Assembly (NCBI RefSeq): GCF_049673105.1
Contig: NZ_JBATXG010000025.1
Span: 143,350-207,349 of the forward strand
Source of the DNA: Castellaniella sp049673105
Lineage (GTDB): Bacteria > Pseudomonadota > Gammaproteobacteria > Burkholderiales > Burkholderiaceae_B
Reading direction: 5' to 3'
DNA length: 64,000 nucleotides
The notes under the pieces were generated by a model. That model was not told the origin of the DNA. It worked only from the letters and a program-made list of their open reading frames with translations, and did no database searches. Positions 1 through 7,402 of the stretch are shown here, one piece after another; the stretch's first letter is position 1; the number at the start of each line of letters is the position of its first letter. The translations under genes and the position numbers were made by a program.

Positions 1-281
1 ACAATTTCGAATACGCTGCCACCCCCATGCTGTTCAACCACTTCAACGACTACGAGACCGAGGCCAAACGCCTGATCGACGTTCCCCTGGCCCTGCCCGC
101 CTACGAAGCCACGCTGAAGGCCGCCCACACCTTCAACCTGCTCGATGCACGCGGCGCCATCAGCGTCACGGAACGGGCCGCCTACATTGGCCGCATCCGC
201 AACCTGTCCCGGGCCGTGGCCCAGGCGTATTACGAATCTCGCGAACGGCTGGGCTTTCCCATGCTGGAGGCCCAGGCATGA
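1..281 (+). CDS. glyQ: Glycyl-tRNA synthetase alpha subunit, C-terminal part
   Basis: The reading frame is open from the first complete codon (position 3) and ends at TGA 279-281, so only the last ~92 residues are inside the window. The visible tail (NFEYAATPMLFNHFNDYE, then TFNLLDARGAISVTER and AYIGRIRNLSR) is the strongly conserved C-terminus of bacterial GlyQ. GlyQ pairs with GlyS in the alpha2beta2 enzyme that charges tRNA-Gly in the cytoplasm. Its stop overlaps the glyS start (ATGA), the usual sign of translational coupling of the two subunits. The 5' end lies outside the window. Confidence 0.96.
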   Translation, partial: NFEYAATPMLFNHFNDYETEAKRLIDVPLALPAYEATLKAAHTFNLLDARGAISVTERAAYIGRIRNLSRAVAQAYYESRERLGFPMLEAQA

Positions 282-2413
282 ACACCCGTCCCCTGATCAT
301 TGAACTGCTCACCGAAGAACTGCCGCCCAAAGCCCTGAACACGCTGGGCAATGCCTTTGCCGACAGCATCCAGAAAATCCTGCAGGGCCAGCACCTGCTG
401 GCGCCGGCTTGCACGCGCACCGTCTACGCCACGCCGCGCCGCCTGGCCGCGCAGTTCAGCGCCGTCCTGGACCAGGCCCCTGACCAGCCCTACAGCGAAA
501 AACTGATGCCGACCGCGATCGGCCTGGACGAGCAAGGCGCCGCCACCCCGGCCCTGTCCAAGAAACTGCAGGCCAAGAACCTGTCGCACCTGACGCCCGC
601 CGATCTGGTCCGCCGCAACGACGGCAAACAAGACGTGCTCTATGCCGAGGGCACCGCCCCCGGCGCGGCGCTGGCCGATGGCCTGCAGCAGGCGTTGGAC
701 CACGCCGTCACCCACCTGCCGATCCCCAAGGTCATGCAGTACCAGCTGGCCGATGGGCGCACCAGCGTCAAATTCGTGCGGCCTGCCCACCACCTGCTGG
801 CCCTGTGGGGCGATACCGTGGTGCCGGTGCACACCCTGGGCCTGCAGGCGGATCGCATCACACGGGGGCACCGCTTCCTGTGCCAAGACCCGCTGACGAT
901 CGCCACGGTCGACGACTGGGCGGCCTCGCTGGACCAGCCAGGCTACGTCATCCCCGGCTTTGCCGAACGGCGCGAACGCATCGCCCGCCAACTGGCGGAA
1001 GCATCCGCCGCCCTGGGGACCACCATTGGTTCGGATCCCGAGGTCGACGCCCTGCTGGACGAGGTCACAGCGCTGGTGGAATGGCCCACGGTCTATGTCG
1101 GCGCCTTCGAAGAAGACTTTCTGGCGGTGCCGCCGGAATGCCTGATCCTGACCATGCGGCTGAATCAGAAATATTTCCCGCTCTTCGACCCCGACACCGG
1201 GGCGCTGACCCATCGTTTCCTGATCGTCAGCAACATGCAGCCCCAGGACCCCAGCCACATCATCCAGGGCAATCAGCGCGTGGTGCGCCCCCGCCTGGCC
1301 GATGCGCAGTTTTTCTATCAAACCGATCTCAAGACCCCGCTGGCGGATCGCGTCGCCGACCTGGCCCACAGCGTCTACCACAACAAGCTCGGTTCCCAGC
1401 TGGAACGCACCGAACGGGTCCGTAAAATTGCGCGCTGGCTGGCGCCCCTGCTGGGCGGGCAGCCCCTGGTCGCGGCGCGCGCCGCCATGCTCGCCCATGC
1501 CGACCTGGGCACCCAGATGGTGGGGGAATTCCCCGAACTGCAGGGCATCATGGGCGCCTACTACGCTCAGCACGACGGCGAAGCCCCCGATGTCGTGCGC
1601 GCCTTGCGCGACCAGTACAAGATCCGCCTGGACGAACCCGTTCAGGCGGACACCCTGATCGCCGCCGTGCTGTTCATGGCGGAACGCGCCGAAGCCCTGA
1701 TCGGCATCTGGGGCATCGGCCTGGCGCCGACGGGCGAACGCGACCCCTACGGGCTGCGCCGCGCCGCGCTGGGCCTGATCAGCGCTTACGAACAGCTCAC
1801 GGCAGGCGGCTATTTGCAATCCAGCCAGGATTCTCCCGCCCGGCTGGCGGCGCTGCTGGAAGAAGCCGCCAACAACTTCGGTCCCGGCAAACTGGCGCGC
1901 GGCACGGTCGACGCCGTGCTGGAATTCATCTACGAACGTTACCGCAACCAGCTGGCCGCGACCTGCGACCGGGCCGCCATCGACGCAGTCCTGGCGCTGC
2001 GTCCGCCGGTGCACCAGGTGGCCGCCCGCGTGCGCGCCTGCATGGAATTCGCCGCCTTGCCGGAAGCCGAATCCCTGGCAGCCGCCAACAAACGGGTCAG
2101 CAACCTGCTGAAGAAAACCGACGGCGACCTGCCTGATTTCGACCCCAGCCTGTTGTCCGAACCTGCCGAACAACAGCTGGCCGCCATCATCGCGCAGTTG
2201 GCGCCCCAGGCGCAGGCCGCTTTGCAGGCGGGCGATTTCACCGCCAGCCTGGCCACCCTGGCCCAGGCCCGCGCCGCCGTCGACCGCTTCTTCACCGACG
2301 TCATGGTCATGGCGGAAGACCCGCGCATCCGCAGCAATCGGCTATCTCTGCTGCGATCCCTGCATGAACTGATGAACCAGGTCGCCGATCTGTCCAGGCT
2401 GGTCGTCCAGTGA
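278..2413 (+). CDS. glyS: Glycyl-tRNA synthetase beta subunit
   Basis: This 711-residue protein begins MNTRPLIIELLTEELPPKAL, the typical GlyS N-terminus (family consensus LLVEIGTEELPPKAL), and ends with a helical region like the DALR anticodon-binding domain (about residues 580-700). Length is normal for the family (~690-710). GlyS supplies tRNA recognition in the GlyQ2S2 enzyme for glycine charging. The ATG overlaps the glyQ stop by four bases, and its own TGA overlaps the GTG of gmhB, so glyQ, glyS, gmhB and plsC look like one transcript. Confidence 0.97.
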   Translation: MNTRPLIIELLTEELPPKALNTLGNAFADSIQKILQGQHLLAPACTRTVYATPRRLAAQFSAVLDQAPDQPYSEKLMPTAIGLDEQGAATPALSKKLQAKNLSHLTPADLVRRNDGKQDVLYAEGTAPGAALADGLQQALDHAVTHLPIPKVMQYQLADGRTSVKFVRPAHHLLALWGDTVVPVHTLGLQADRITRGHRFLCQDPLTIATVDDWAASLDQPGYVIPGFAERRERIARQLAEASAALGTTIGSDPEVDALLDEVTALVEWPTVYVGAFEEDFLAVPPECLILTMRLNQKYFPLFDPDTGALTHRFLIVSNMQPQDPSHIIQGNQRVVRPRLADAQFFYQTDLKTPLADRVADLAHSVYHNKLGSQLERTERVRKIARWLAPLLGGQPLVAARAAMLAHADLGTQMVGEFPELQGIMGAYYAQHDGEAPDVVRALRDQYKIRLDEPVQADTLIAAVLFMAERAEALIGIWGIGLAPTGERDPYGLRRAALGLISAYEQLTAGGYLQSSQDSPARLAALLEEAANNFGPGKLARGTVDAVLEFIYERYRNQLAATCDRAAIDAVLALRPPVHQVAARVRACMEFAALPEAESLAAANKRVSNLLKKTDGDLPDFDPSLLSEPAEQQLAAIIAQLAPQAQAALQAGDFTASLATLAQARAAVDRFFTDVMVMAEDPRIRSNRLSLLRSLHELMNQVADLSRLVVQ

Positions 2414-2964
2414 AGCTCGTCATCCTGGACCGCGACGGCGTCATCAACGAAGACAGCGACGCCTTCATCAAATCGCCCGATGAATGGATTCCCATCCCCG
2501 GCAGCCTGGAAGCCATCGGCAGGCTCAGCCAGGCTGGTTGGCGGGTCGTCATCGCCAGCAACCAATCCGGCGTGGCGCGCGGTCTGTTTTCCATGGAATC
2601 CCTGGGCGCCATCCACACCCGGATGCGCCAGGCGGCGGCGGACGCGGGCGGACGCATCGACGCCATCTTCTTCTGCCCCCACGGCCCCGAAGACGGCTGC
2701 GCCTGCCGCAAACCTCTGCCCGGTATGCTGCACGACATCGCGCAACGACTGGACATCCACCTGAACGGCGTCCCTCTGGTGGGCGACAGTCTGCGCGACC
2801 TGCAGGCTGCTGCAGCCGTCGGCTGCGCACCCTGGCTGGTGCTGACGGGCAAAGGCCGCAAGACCTGGGATACGTCCGGCACCAGCGGTGAACTGCCCGC
2901 CGGCACCGAAGTCTGCGACAACCTCGCCGCTGTCGCCGATGCGCTGATCAAGGCACACCCATGA
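2410..2964 (+). CDS. gmhB: D-glycero-beta-D-manno-heptose-1,7-bisphosphate 7-phosphatase
   Basis: A 184-residue HAD-superfamily phosphatase of the histidinol-phosphatase/GmhB type. The catalytic DxD is Asp7/Asp9 (LDRDGVINED), motif II is SNQSGVARG (about 50-58), and motif III is VGDSLRDLQAA (about 127-137). A structural zinc site is visible as Cys89, His91, Cys97 and Cys99, characteristic of GmhB. The family removes the C7 phosphate during ADP-heptose synthesis for the LPS inner core. Translation starts at GTG 2410, inside the glyS stop overlap. The next gene starts at ATG 2961, overlapping this stop. Histidinol-phosphate phosphatase activity cannot be excluded, but the lipid/LPS neighbourhood favours GmhB. 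Confidence 0.92.
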   Translation: MKLVILDRDGVINEDSDAFIKSPDEWIPIPGSLEAIGRLSQAGWRVVIASNQSGVARGLFSMESLGAIHTRMRQAAADAGGRIDAIFFCPHGPEDGCACRKPLPGMLHDIAQRLDIHLNGVPLVGDSLRDLQAAAAVGCAPWLVLTGKGRKTWDTSGTSGELPAGTEVCDNLAAVADALIKAHP

Positions 2965-3689
2965 TTTTCCTACGCTCTGCGTTTTACATGGTCTTTCTGA
3001 CCGTCACGGTCATCCCCTATGCGCTGTGCTGTGTCCTGTGGGCACCGCTGCCGCTGACCTGGCGCTACCGGCTGACGCTGGGCTGGCCGCGCCTGGCTTT
3101 GTGGGGCGCCCGCTGGATACTGGGCATCCGCTATCAGGCCCAAGGGACCGAACACCTGCCCAACGGACCGGCCATCATCCTGTCCAAGCATCAATCCGCC
3201 TGGGAAACCCTGTACTTCGCCGTCAAACTGCCCCGCGACGTGGTGTTCGTATACAAAAAAGAGCTGCATCACGTGCCGTTCTTCGGCTGGAGCCTGGCGC
3301 TGCTCAGCATGATTCCCATCGATCGGGCCAAAGGCCGCGAATCCTTCGAACAAGTCGTGCGCATCGGCAGCCTGCGCTTACAGGAAGGCCGCTGGCCGGT
3401 ACTGTTTCCCGAAGGCACGCGCGTCGCCCCCGGAGAAGTCGGGCGCTACAAACAAGGGGGCGCTTTGCTGGCATGCAAGACCGGCGTGCCGGTCATTCCG
3501 GTGGCCCATAATGCGGGGGAACGCTGGCCGCGCAACGCATTTTTGAAAACTCCCGGCCTGGTGACGGTGTCTTACGGACCGCCGCTGGACCCGACGCAGC
3601 ACAATCCGGTGTCCCTGAACGCCGCAGTGCGCGACTGGATCGAGGCCGAAATGCGGGTTCTGAACCCCGAACGTTATGCTCAGCGCTGA
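2961..3689 (+). CDS. plsC: 1-acyl-sn-glycerol-3-phosphate acyltransferase (PlsC family)
   Basis: A 242-residue membrane-associated acyltransferase. Hydrophobic stretches at about 1-30 and 40-55 anchor it. The catalytic block is His77-Gln-Ser-Ala-Trp-Glu82 (KHQSAWE), so the classical HX4D motif has Glu in place of Asp. The FPEGTR substrate-binding motif is at 149-154, and IPIDR (119-122) matches motif III. The family acylates lysophosphatidic acid to phosphatidic acid at the inner membrane. It overlaps gmhB upstream by four bases and the next gene by 14, so it is cotranscribed. The exact acyl acceptor is inferred; lysophospholipid or lyso-ornithine-lipid acyltransferases share these motifs. 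Confidence 0.88.
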   Translation: MIFLRSAFYMVFLTVTVIPYALCCVLWAPLPLTWRYRLTLGWPRLALWGARWILGIRYQAQGTEHLPNGPAIILSKHQSAWETLYFAVKLPRDVVFVYKKELHHVPFFGWSLALLSMIPIDRAKGRESFEQVVRIGSLRLQEGRWPVLFPEGTRVAPGEVGRYKQGGALLACKTGVPVIPVAHNAGERWPRNAFLKTPGLVTVSYGPPLDPTQHNPVSLNAAVRDWIEAEMRVLNPERYAQR

Positions 3690-4572
3690 CTCACGTCAGC
3701 TCAGCCTGTTCGACTCGCTGACGCCCGAAGCCCGCATCGCCCCGCCGCGCCGTCCGGCGCCCAGCGAACTCCCTGGTGCCGAGCCACACAGCGCCCCGCC
3801 CGGACGCCCCCCGGCCATTCCCGATCTGCCCGGCTACCGGCATCACGCGCTGCATCTGCCGGATGGTCCCCTGGATTACGCGCTACGCCGTTCCCGCCGT
3901 CGCACCATTGGCCTGACCATCCGCGATGCCCGCTTGCTGATCCAGGCGCCATCCTGGGCCAGTCGCACCCAGATCGAGGAAGCCATCCATGAAAAATCCC
4001 GCTGGATCCGCGACAAGCTCAAGTCCAGCCAGGAACGCCTGGCCCTGCTGGCGCTACAAGATACGCAATGGCGCGCCGGCGGGCGCATCCCTTATCTGGG
4101 CGTGATGATCGAACTGCAATTGGACGGCGCGCGGGACGCCTGGTTCGACGGCGACAGCCGCCACCCGGCCACTGGCGACTGCCTGCACCTGCCGCTGCCG
4201 GCCGATTCAGAGGGGACCCGCATCCAGGAACGCGCCCAGGCATGGCTGCAAGCCCGCGCCACCGAAGATTTCGAACACCGGCTGCAGCGTGTGCTGGATC
4301 GTGCCGGGCAGCAGATCCACGGCTGGGGCCTATCCGGTGCGCAAGGCCGGTGGGGGTCCTGCACCAGCCAACGCCGTATTCTCTTGAACTGGCGGCTGAT
4401 CCACCTGCCGGCGGCCTTGATCGATTATGTGGTGGCGCACGAAGTGGCGCATCTGAAAGAGATGAACCACAGCCCCGCCTTTTGGCGCGAGGTCGAAAGG
4501 CTGCACCCCGATTTCAAGCAGGCGCGAGATGCGCTGGCCCAGCATCACCCGGCCAGCCTGCCCCTGTTCTAA
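3676..4572 (+). CDS. YgjP-like (DUF45/SprT-type) zinc metallopeptidase-fold protein
   Basis: A 298-residue protein. Residues 1-55 are a Pro/Ala-rich, low-complexity N-terminus, followed by a beta-rich region (about 60-220) and a C-terminal zinc site HEVAHLKEMNHSPAFW, with His255, Glu256, His259 and His265 as likely ligands and base. The preceding RWGSCTSQRRILLNWRLI block is the hallmark of the YgjP/DUF45 (M48-like) family. Function of the family is poorly defined; YgjP-like proteins are often annotated as UTP pyrophosphatase or metal-dependent hydrolase. The ATG at 3676 lies within the end of plsC, so it is the last gene of the glyQS operon. No transmembrane segment or signal peptide is evident. 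Confidence 0.88.
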   Translation: MLSADSRQLSLFDSLTPEARIAPPRRPAPSELPGAEPHSAPPGRPPAIPDLPGYRHHALHLPDGPLDYALRRSRRRTIGLTIRDARLLIQAPSWASRTQIEEAIHEKSRWIRDKLKSSQERLALLALQDTQWRAGGRIPYLGVMIELQLDGARDAWFDGDSRHPATGDCLHLPLPADSEGTRIQERAQAWLQARATEDFEHRLQRVLDRAGQQIHGWGLSGAQGRWGSCTSQRRILLNWRLIHLPAALIDYVVAHEVAHLKEMNHSPAFWREVERLHPDFKQARDALAQHHPASLPLF

Positions 4573-4687
4573 TCGACCCCGACGTCCGCCGCAAAGTCAT
4601 GCTGCAGGCGGAATGCGCCGTCTACGTGGTGCGCCAGGGTGCCCCAATATGCGTATCATAGGGACCTCACCCCGCTAAGGAATCACC

Positions 4688-5083
4688 ATGCGACTACTAC
4701 ACACCATGCTGCGCGTCGGCAACCTGGACCGCTCCCTGATGTTCTATACCGACACCCTGGGCATGAAGCTGCTGCGCCGCAAGGACTACCCGGAAGGCCG
4801 CTTCACCCTGGCCTTTGTCGGCTACCAGGATGAAGCCGAGGGCGCCGTCATCGAACTGACCCATAACTGGGATACGGACACCTACGAGCTGGGCACCGGA
4901 TACGGGCATATCGCCATCGAAGTCGAAGACGCCTACGACACCTGCGCCACCATCAAGGCGCGCGGCGGTTTGGTGGTGCGCGAAGCAGGCCCCATGAAAC
5001 ACGGAACGACGGTCATCGCCTTCGTCCAGGACCCCGACGGCTACAAAGTCGAACTGATTCAGCGTCACGACCGCGCTGACTGA
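4688..5083 (+). CDS. gloA: Lactoylglutathione lyase (glyoxalase I)
   Basis: A 131-residue glyoxalase. All four metal ligands match E. coli GloA numbering: His5, Glu56, His74 and Glu122. It converts the hemithioacetal of methylglyoxal and glutathione into S-lactoylglutathione in the cytoplasm. A good Shine-Dalgarno (TAAGGA, 4676-4681) precedes the ATG. The 115-bp gap upstream holds a TATCAT (4654-4659) that could be a -10 box, without a convincing -35. The gene ends four bases before the convergent rsmA stop. Ni2+ rather than Zn2+ dependence is likely from the short, E. coli-like length. Confidence 0.96.
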   Translation: MRLLHTMLRVGNLDRSLMFYTDTLGMKLLRRKDYPEGRFTLAFVGYQDEAEGAVIELTHNWDTDTYELGTGYGHIAIEVEDAYDTCATIKARGGLVVREAGPMKHGTTVIAFVQDPDGYKVELIQRHDRAD

Positions 5084-5094
5084 GAGGTCAGGCG
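5071..5094. terminator. Small hairpin between convergent gloA and rsmA (possible shared terminator)
   Basis: The two convergent stop codons are only four bases apart. A hairpin spans them: CCGC and CTGAC on the left pair with GTCAG and GCGG on the right, with one bulged base and the loop TGAGAG. There is no U-tract on either strand, so intrinsic termination would be weak. It may only be a stabilising structure. Confidence 0.3.
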
Positions 5095-5900
5095 GTTCCG
5101 GCAGCCGCCAAGGCATCGGCCATATCCAGGAATTGCGTCACAGACAATTCCTGGGGCCGTACCGTATTGGCAATCCCCAACGCATCCCAATCCAGCCGGC
5201 CAGCCCAGTCGCCCAGGCTGCCGCGGATCATCTTGCGCCGATGCTCGAACACTCGCGCCACCAGACGATCGAACACCATCGGATCGACCGGCTTGCGCCA
5301 GGCGTCGGCAGCCAGCGGGCGCATGCGCACGATGGCGGACATGACCTTGGGCGGCGGGTCGAAGGCATCCGGCGGCACATCGAACAGATGCACCATCCGG
5401 TAGCGCGCCTGCAACATGACCGACAGCCGTCCGTACTGGCTGTCGCCAGGCCGCGCCACCATGCGGTCGATTACTTCCCGCTGCAGCATGAAATGCTGAT
5501 CCTGCACCTGATCCGCCCACTGCATCAGATGAAACAGCAAGGGCGTGGAGATGTTGTAGGGCAGATTGCCGACGATGCGCAGACGGGGCGCTGCGGACAC
5601 CGCGCCGGTGTCGGAGCCTGCCAGCTTTGAAAAATCCACCGTCAGGGCGTCAGCCTCGACGAGCTGCAGGCGATCAGCCCCCCATCGGGCGCGCAACCGC
5701 TGAGCCAGATCGCGATCCAGTTCCACGGCGACCAGCCGGGTCAGACGATCCAACAGCGGTGCAGTCAGGGCGGACAGCCCCGGACCGATTTCCACCATGC
5801 AGTCGTCCGCCTGCGGATCAATCGCCCGCACGATCGCATCCACGACCGACTCGTCGCTGAGGAAGTGCTGGCCGAAGCGTTTGCGTGCCTGATGAGCCAT
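5088..5900 (-). CDS. rsmA: 16S rRNA dimethyladenosine transferase
   Basis: A 270-residue KsgA/RsmA family methyltransferase. The N-terminus KRFGQHFLSDESVVDAIV is the family signature, the SAM motif I is VEIGPGLSALT (about 36-46), and the catalytic NLPYNIS is at about 112-118. It dimethylates two adjacent adenines in helix 45 of 16S rRNA during late 30S maturation; its absence gives kasugamycin resistance. It follows surA by only five bases and is the last gene of the lptD-surA-rsmA operon. In E. coli pdxA lies between surA and rsmA; here it is absent. Confidence 0.97.
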   Translation of the reverse strand: MAHQARKRFGQHFLSDESVVDAIVRAIDPQADDCMVEIGPGLSALTAPLLDRLTRLVAVELDRDLAQRLRARWGADRLQLVEADALTVDFSKLAGSDTGAVSAAPRLRIVGNLPYNISTPLLFHLMQWADQVQDQHFMLQREVIDRMVARPGDSQYGRLSVMLQARYRMVHLFDVPPDAFDPPPKVMSAIVRMRPLAADAWRKPVDPMVFDRLVARVFEHRRKMIRGSLGDWAGRLDWDALGIANTVRPQELSVTQFLDMADALAAAGTA

Positions 5901-5905
5901 CGCGA

Positions 5906-7402
5906 TTACTGGACGCCGCTGCGCGTATGTTCCAGCCGGTTGTCGATGTACGCCTGGCTGCGCAGCTGATCCAACCAGTCTTCATACGCGGGGCCGATGC
6001 GGCGTTCCATGAGTTCGCGGCGGGCCTGCATGCGGCGAAATTCCTGTTCCATGTTCTTGGTGCGGCGGTCCTCGACCTGAATCAGATGCCAGCCAAAAGG
6101 CGACTGGACCGGTTCGCTGACCTGACCGATTTGCAAGGCGTTCATGGCCTGTTCGAACGCGGGCACGGTCTCGCCGGGATTCAGCCACCCCAGATCGCCG
6201 CCCTGCGGCGCCGACGCATCCTGCGAATAGCGCTTTGCCAATTCGGCGAAGGATTCGCCATGCATGATGCGCTGGCGCAGGCTTTCCAGTGTGCTGCGGG
6301 CCTTGTCGTCATTGACGACTTTAGAGGTCTTGATGAGAATGTGCCGCGCATGGGTCTGCGTCACCATCATGGGGCCGGAAGCCGCCTGCTGAGGCGCTCG
6401 GGCGGCAGGGGTCGGCGCGGCGGCAGGCTGTGCCGCCCGCGCCGGGCGCTGGGCGTATCCCCGGCGCAGTACCTTCAGGATGTGAAAACCGCGACCGCTC
6501 TGGAGAACGCCGGTGACCCCGCCTGCCGGCACATCGGCCACGGCACGGGCAAACAGATCCGGCCAGTCCTTCAGGGGCCGGATACCCATGTCGCCGCCCT
6601 GCAGGGCTTGGGGACCATTCGATGACGAAGCTGCCAATCCGGCAAAATCAGCGCCGGACTTCAGTTTGCGCAAAATGGCTTCGGCCTGCTGGCGCTTTTC
6701 ATCCACGACGCTGTTGGCCGCGTAATCCGGCACCTCGATCAGGATCTGCGCCAGTTCGACCAGCTCCGGACCCGTGGGCGCCGCCGCAGGAGGTTCGGCT
6801 TGCGCGGGCGCCTGCTGCTGCGACGGCGACGGCATGGGATGAGCACCCTGCGTCTGCAAGAAGGCATCGATATCGCTGTCGCTGATGCTGATGCGGTCCT
6901 CGACAGAGCGCTGGCGCAGCATGTCGTCCCGCATCTGCGAGCGCAATTCGCTGCGGTACTGATCCCAGCTCATGCCTTCTGCCAGAATTTCTTTTTTCAA
7001 TTGGTCGACGGTCAGGCGATTACGCTGCGCCACGCTCTGAATGGCACGATCGACCTGGGCATCGGACACCCGGATACCCAGCCGATCGGCTTCCTGGTCC
7101 TGCAAAGCCCCATTGATCATCTGCTGCAGCACCTGGCGCTTGAAGACGGCGTCTTCCGGCACCGGGATCCGCTGTTGCTGCATCTGACGGCGCACCTGGG
7201 CCTGCTTATCGGCCAGTTGCCCCAGCGTAATGACCTGTTTGTCGACGATGGCGGCGATGCCGTCGACGAATTGTTCCGCCGGCGGCGCCGCCACGGCGGG
7301 GGCGGTCTTGCCGGCTGCCTGCGCCAGCGGCGCCAGGACACTACCGCCCAGCAGCAGGGTCAGGGAAAGCGCAGCGACGGGATGACGCAAGCCAGACATC
7401 AT
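5906..7402 (-). CDS. surA: Periplasmic peptidyl-prolyl isomerase and outer membrane protein chaperone SurA
   Basis: A 498-residue protein with an N-terminal signal peptide (hydrophobic core at about 10-25, cleavage near AQA). It contains a SurA N-terminal chaperone domain (about 40-190) and two parvulin domains. The second is typical (ARHILIKTSK, then GDLGWLNPGETVPAFEQA and SPFGWHLIQV). The first, at about 210-320, is more divergent. It is longer than E. coli SurA (428) because of Ala/Pro-rich linkers before each parvulin domain. It escorts unfolded beta-barrel proteins, including LptD, through the periplasm. The start is one of two adjacent ATG codons (7402 or 7399), which overlap the lptD stop. 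Confidence 0.95.
   Translation of the reverse strand: MMSGLRHPVAALSLTLLLGGSVLAPLAQAAGKTAPAVAAPPAEQFVDGIAAIVDKQVITLGQLADKQAQVRRQMQQQRIPVPEDAVFKRQVLQQMINGALQDQEADRLGIRVSDAQVDRAIQSVAQRNRLTVDQLKKEILAEGMSWDQYRSELRSQMRDDMLRQRSVEDRISISDSDIDAFLQTQGAHPMPSPSQQQAPAQAEPPAAAPTGPELVELAQILIEVPDYAANSVVDEKRQQAEAILRKLKSGADFAGLAASSSNGPQALQGGDMGIRPLKDWPDLFARAVADVPAGGVTGVLQSGRGFHILKVLRRGYAQRPARAAQPAAAPTPAARAPQQAASGPMMVTQTHARHILIKTSKVVNDDKARSTLESLRQRIMHGESFAELAKRYSQDASAPQGGDLGWLNPGETVPAFEQAMNALQIGQVSEPVQSPFGWHLIQVEDRRTKNMEQEFRRMQARRELMERRIGPAYEDWLDQLRSQAYIDNRLEHTRSGVQ

Noticed and set aside
230..2173. A 647-codon minus-strand frame opposite glyS
   Set aside because: It is the antisense shadow of a well-conserved gene in high-G+C DNA; it has low-complexity Gly/Gln/Val composition and no recognisable domain. 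Similar long shadows at 8416-9432 and 21225-23102 were dropped for the same reason.
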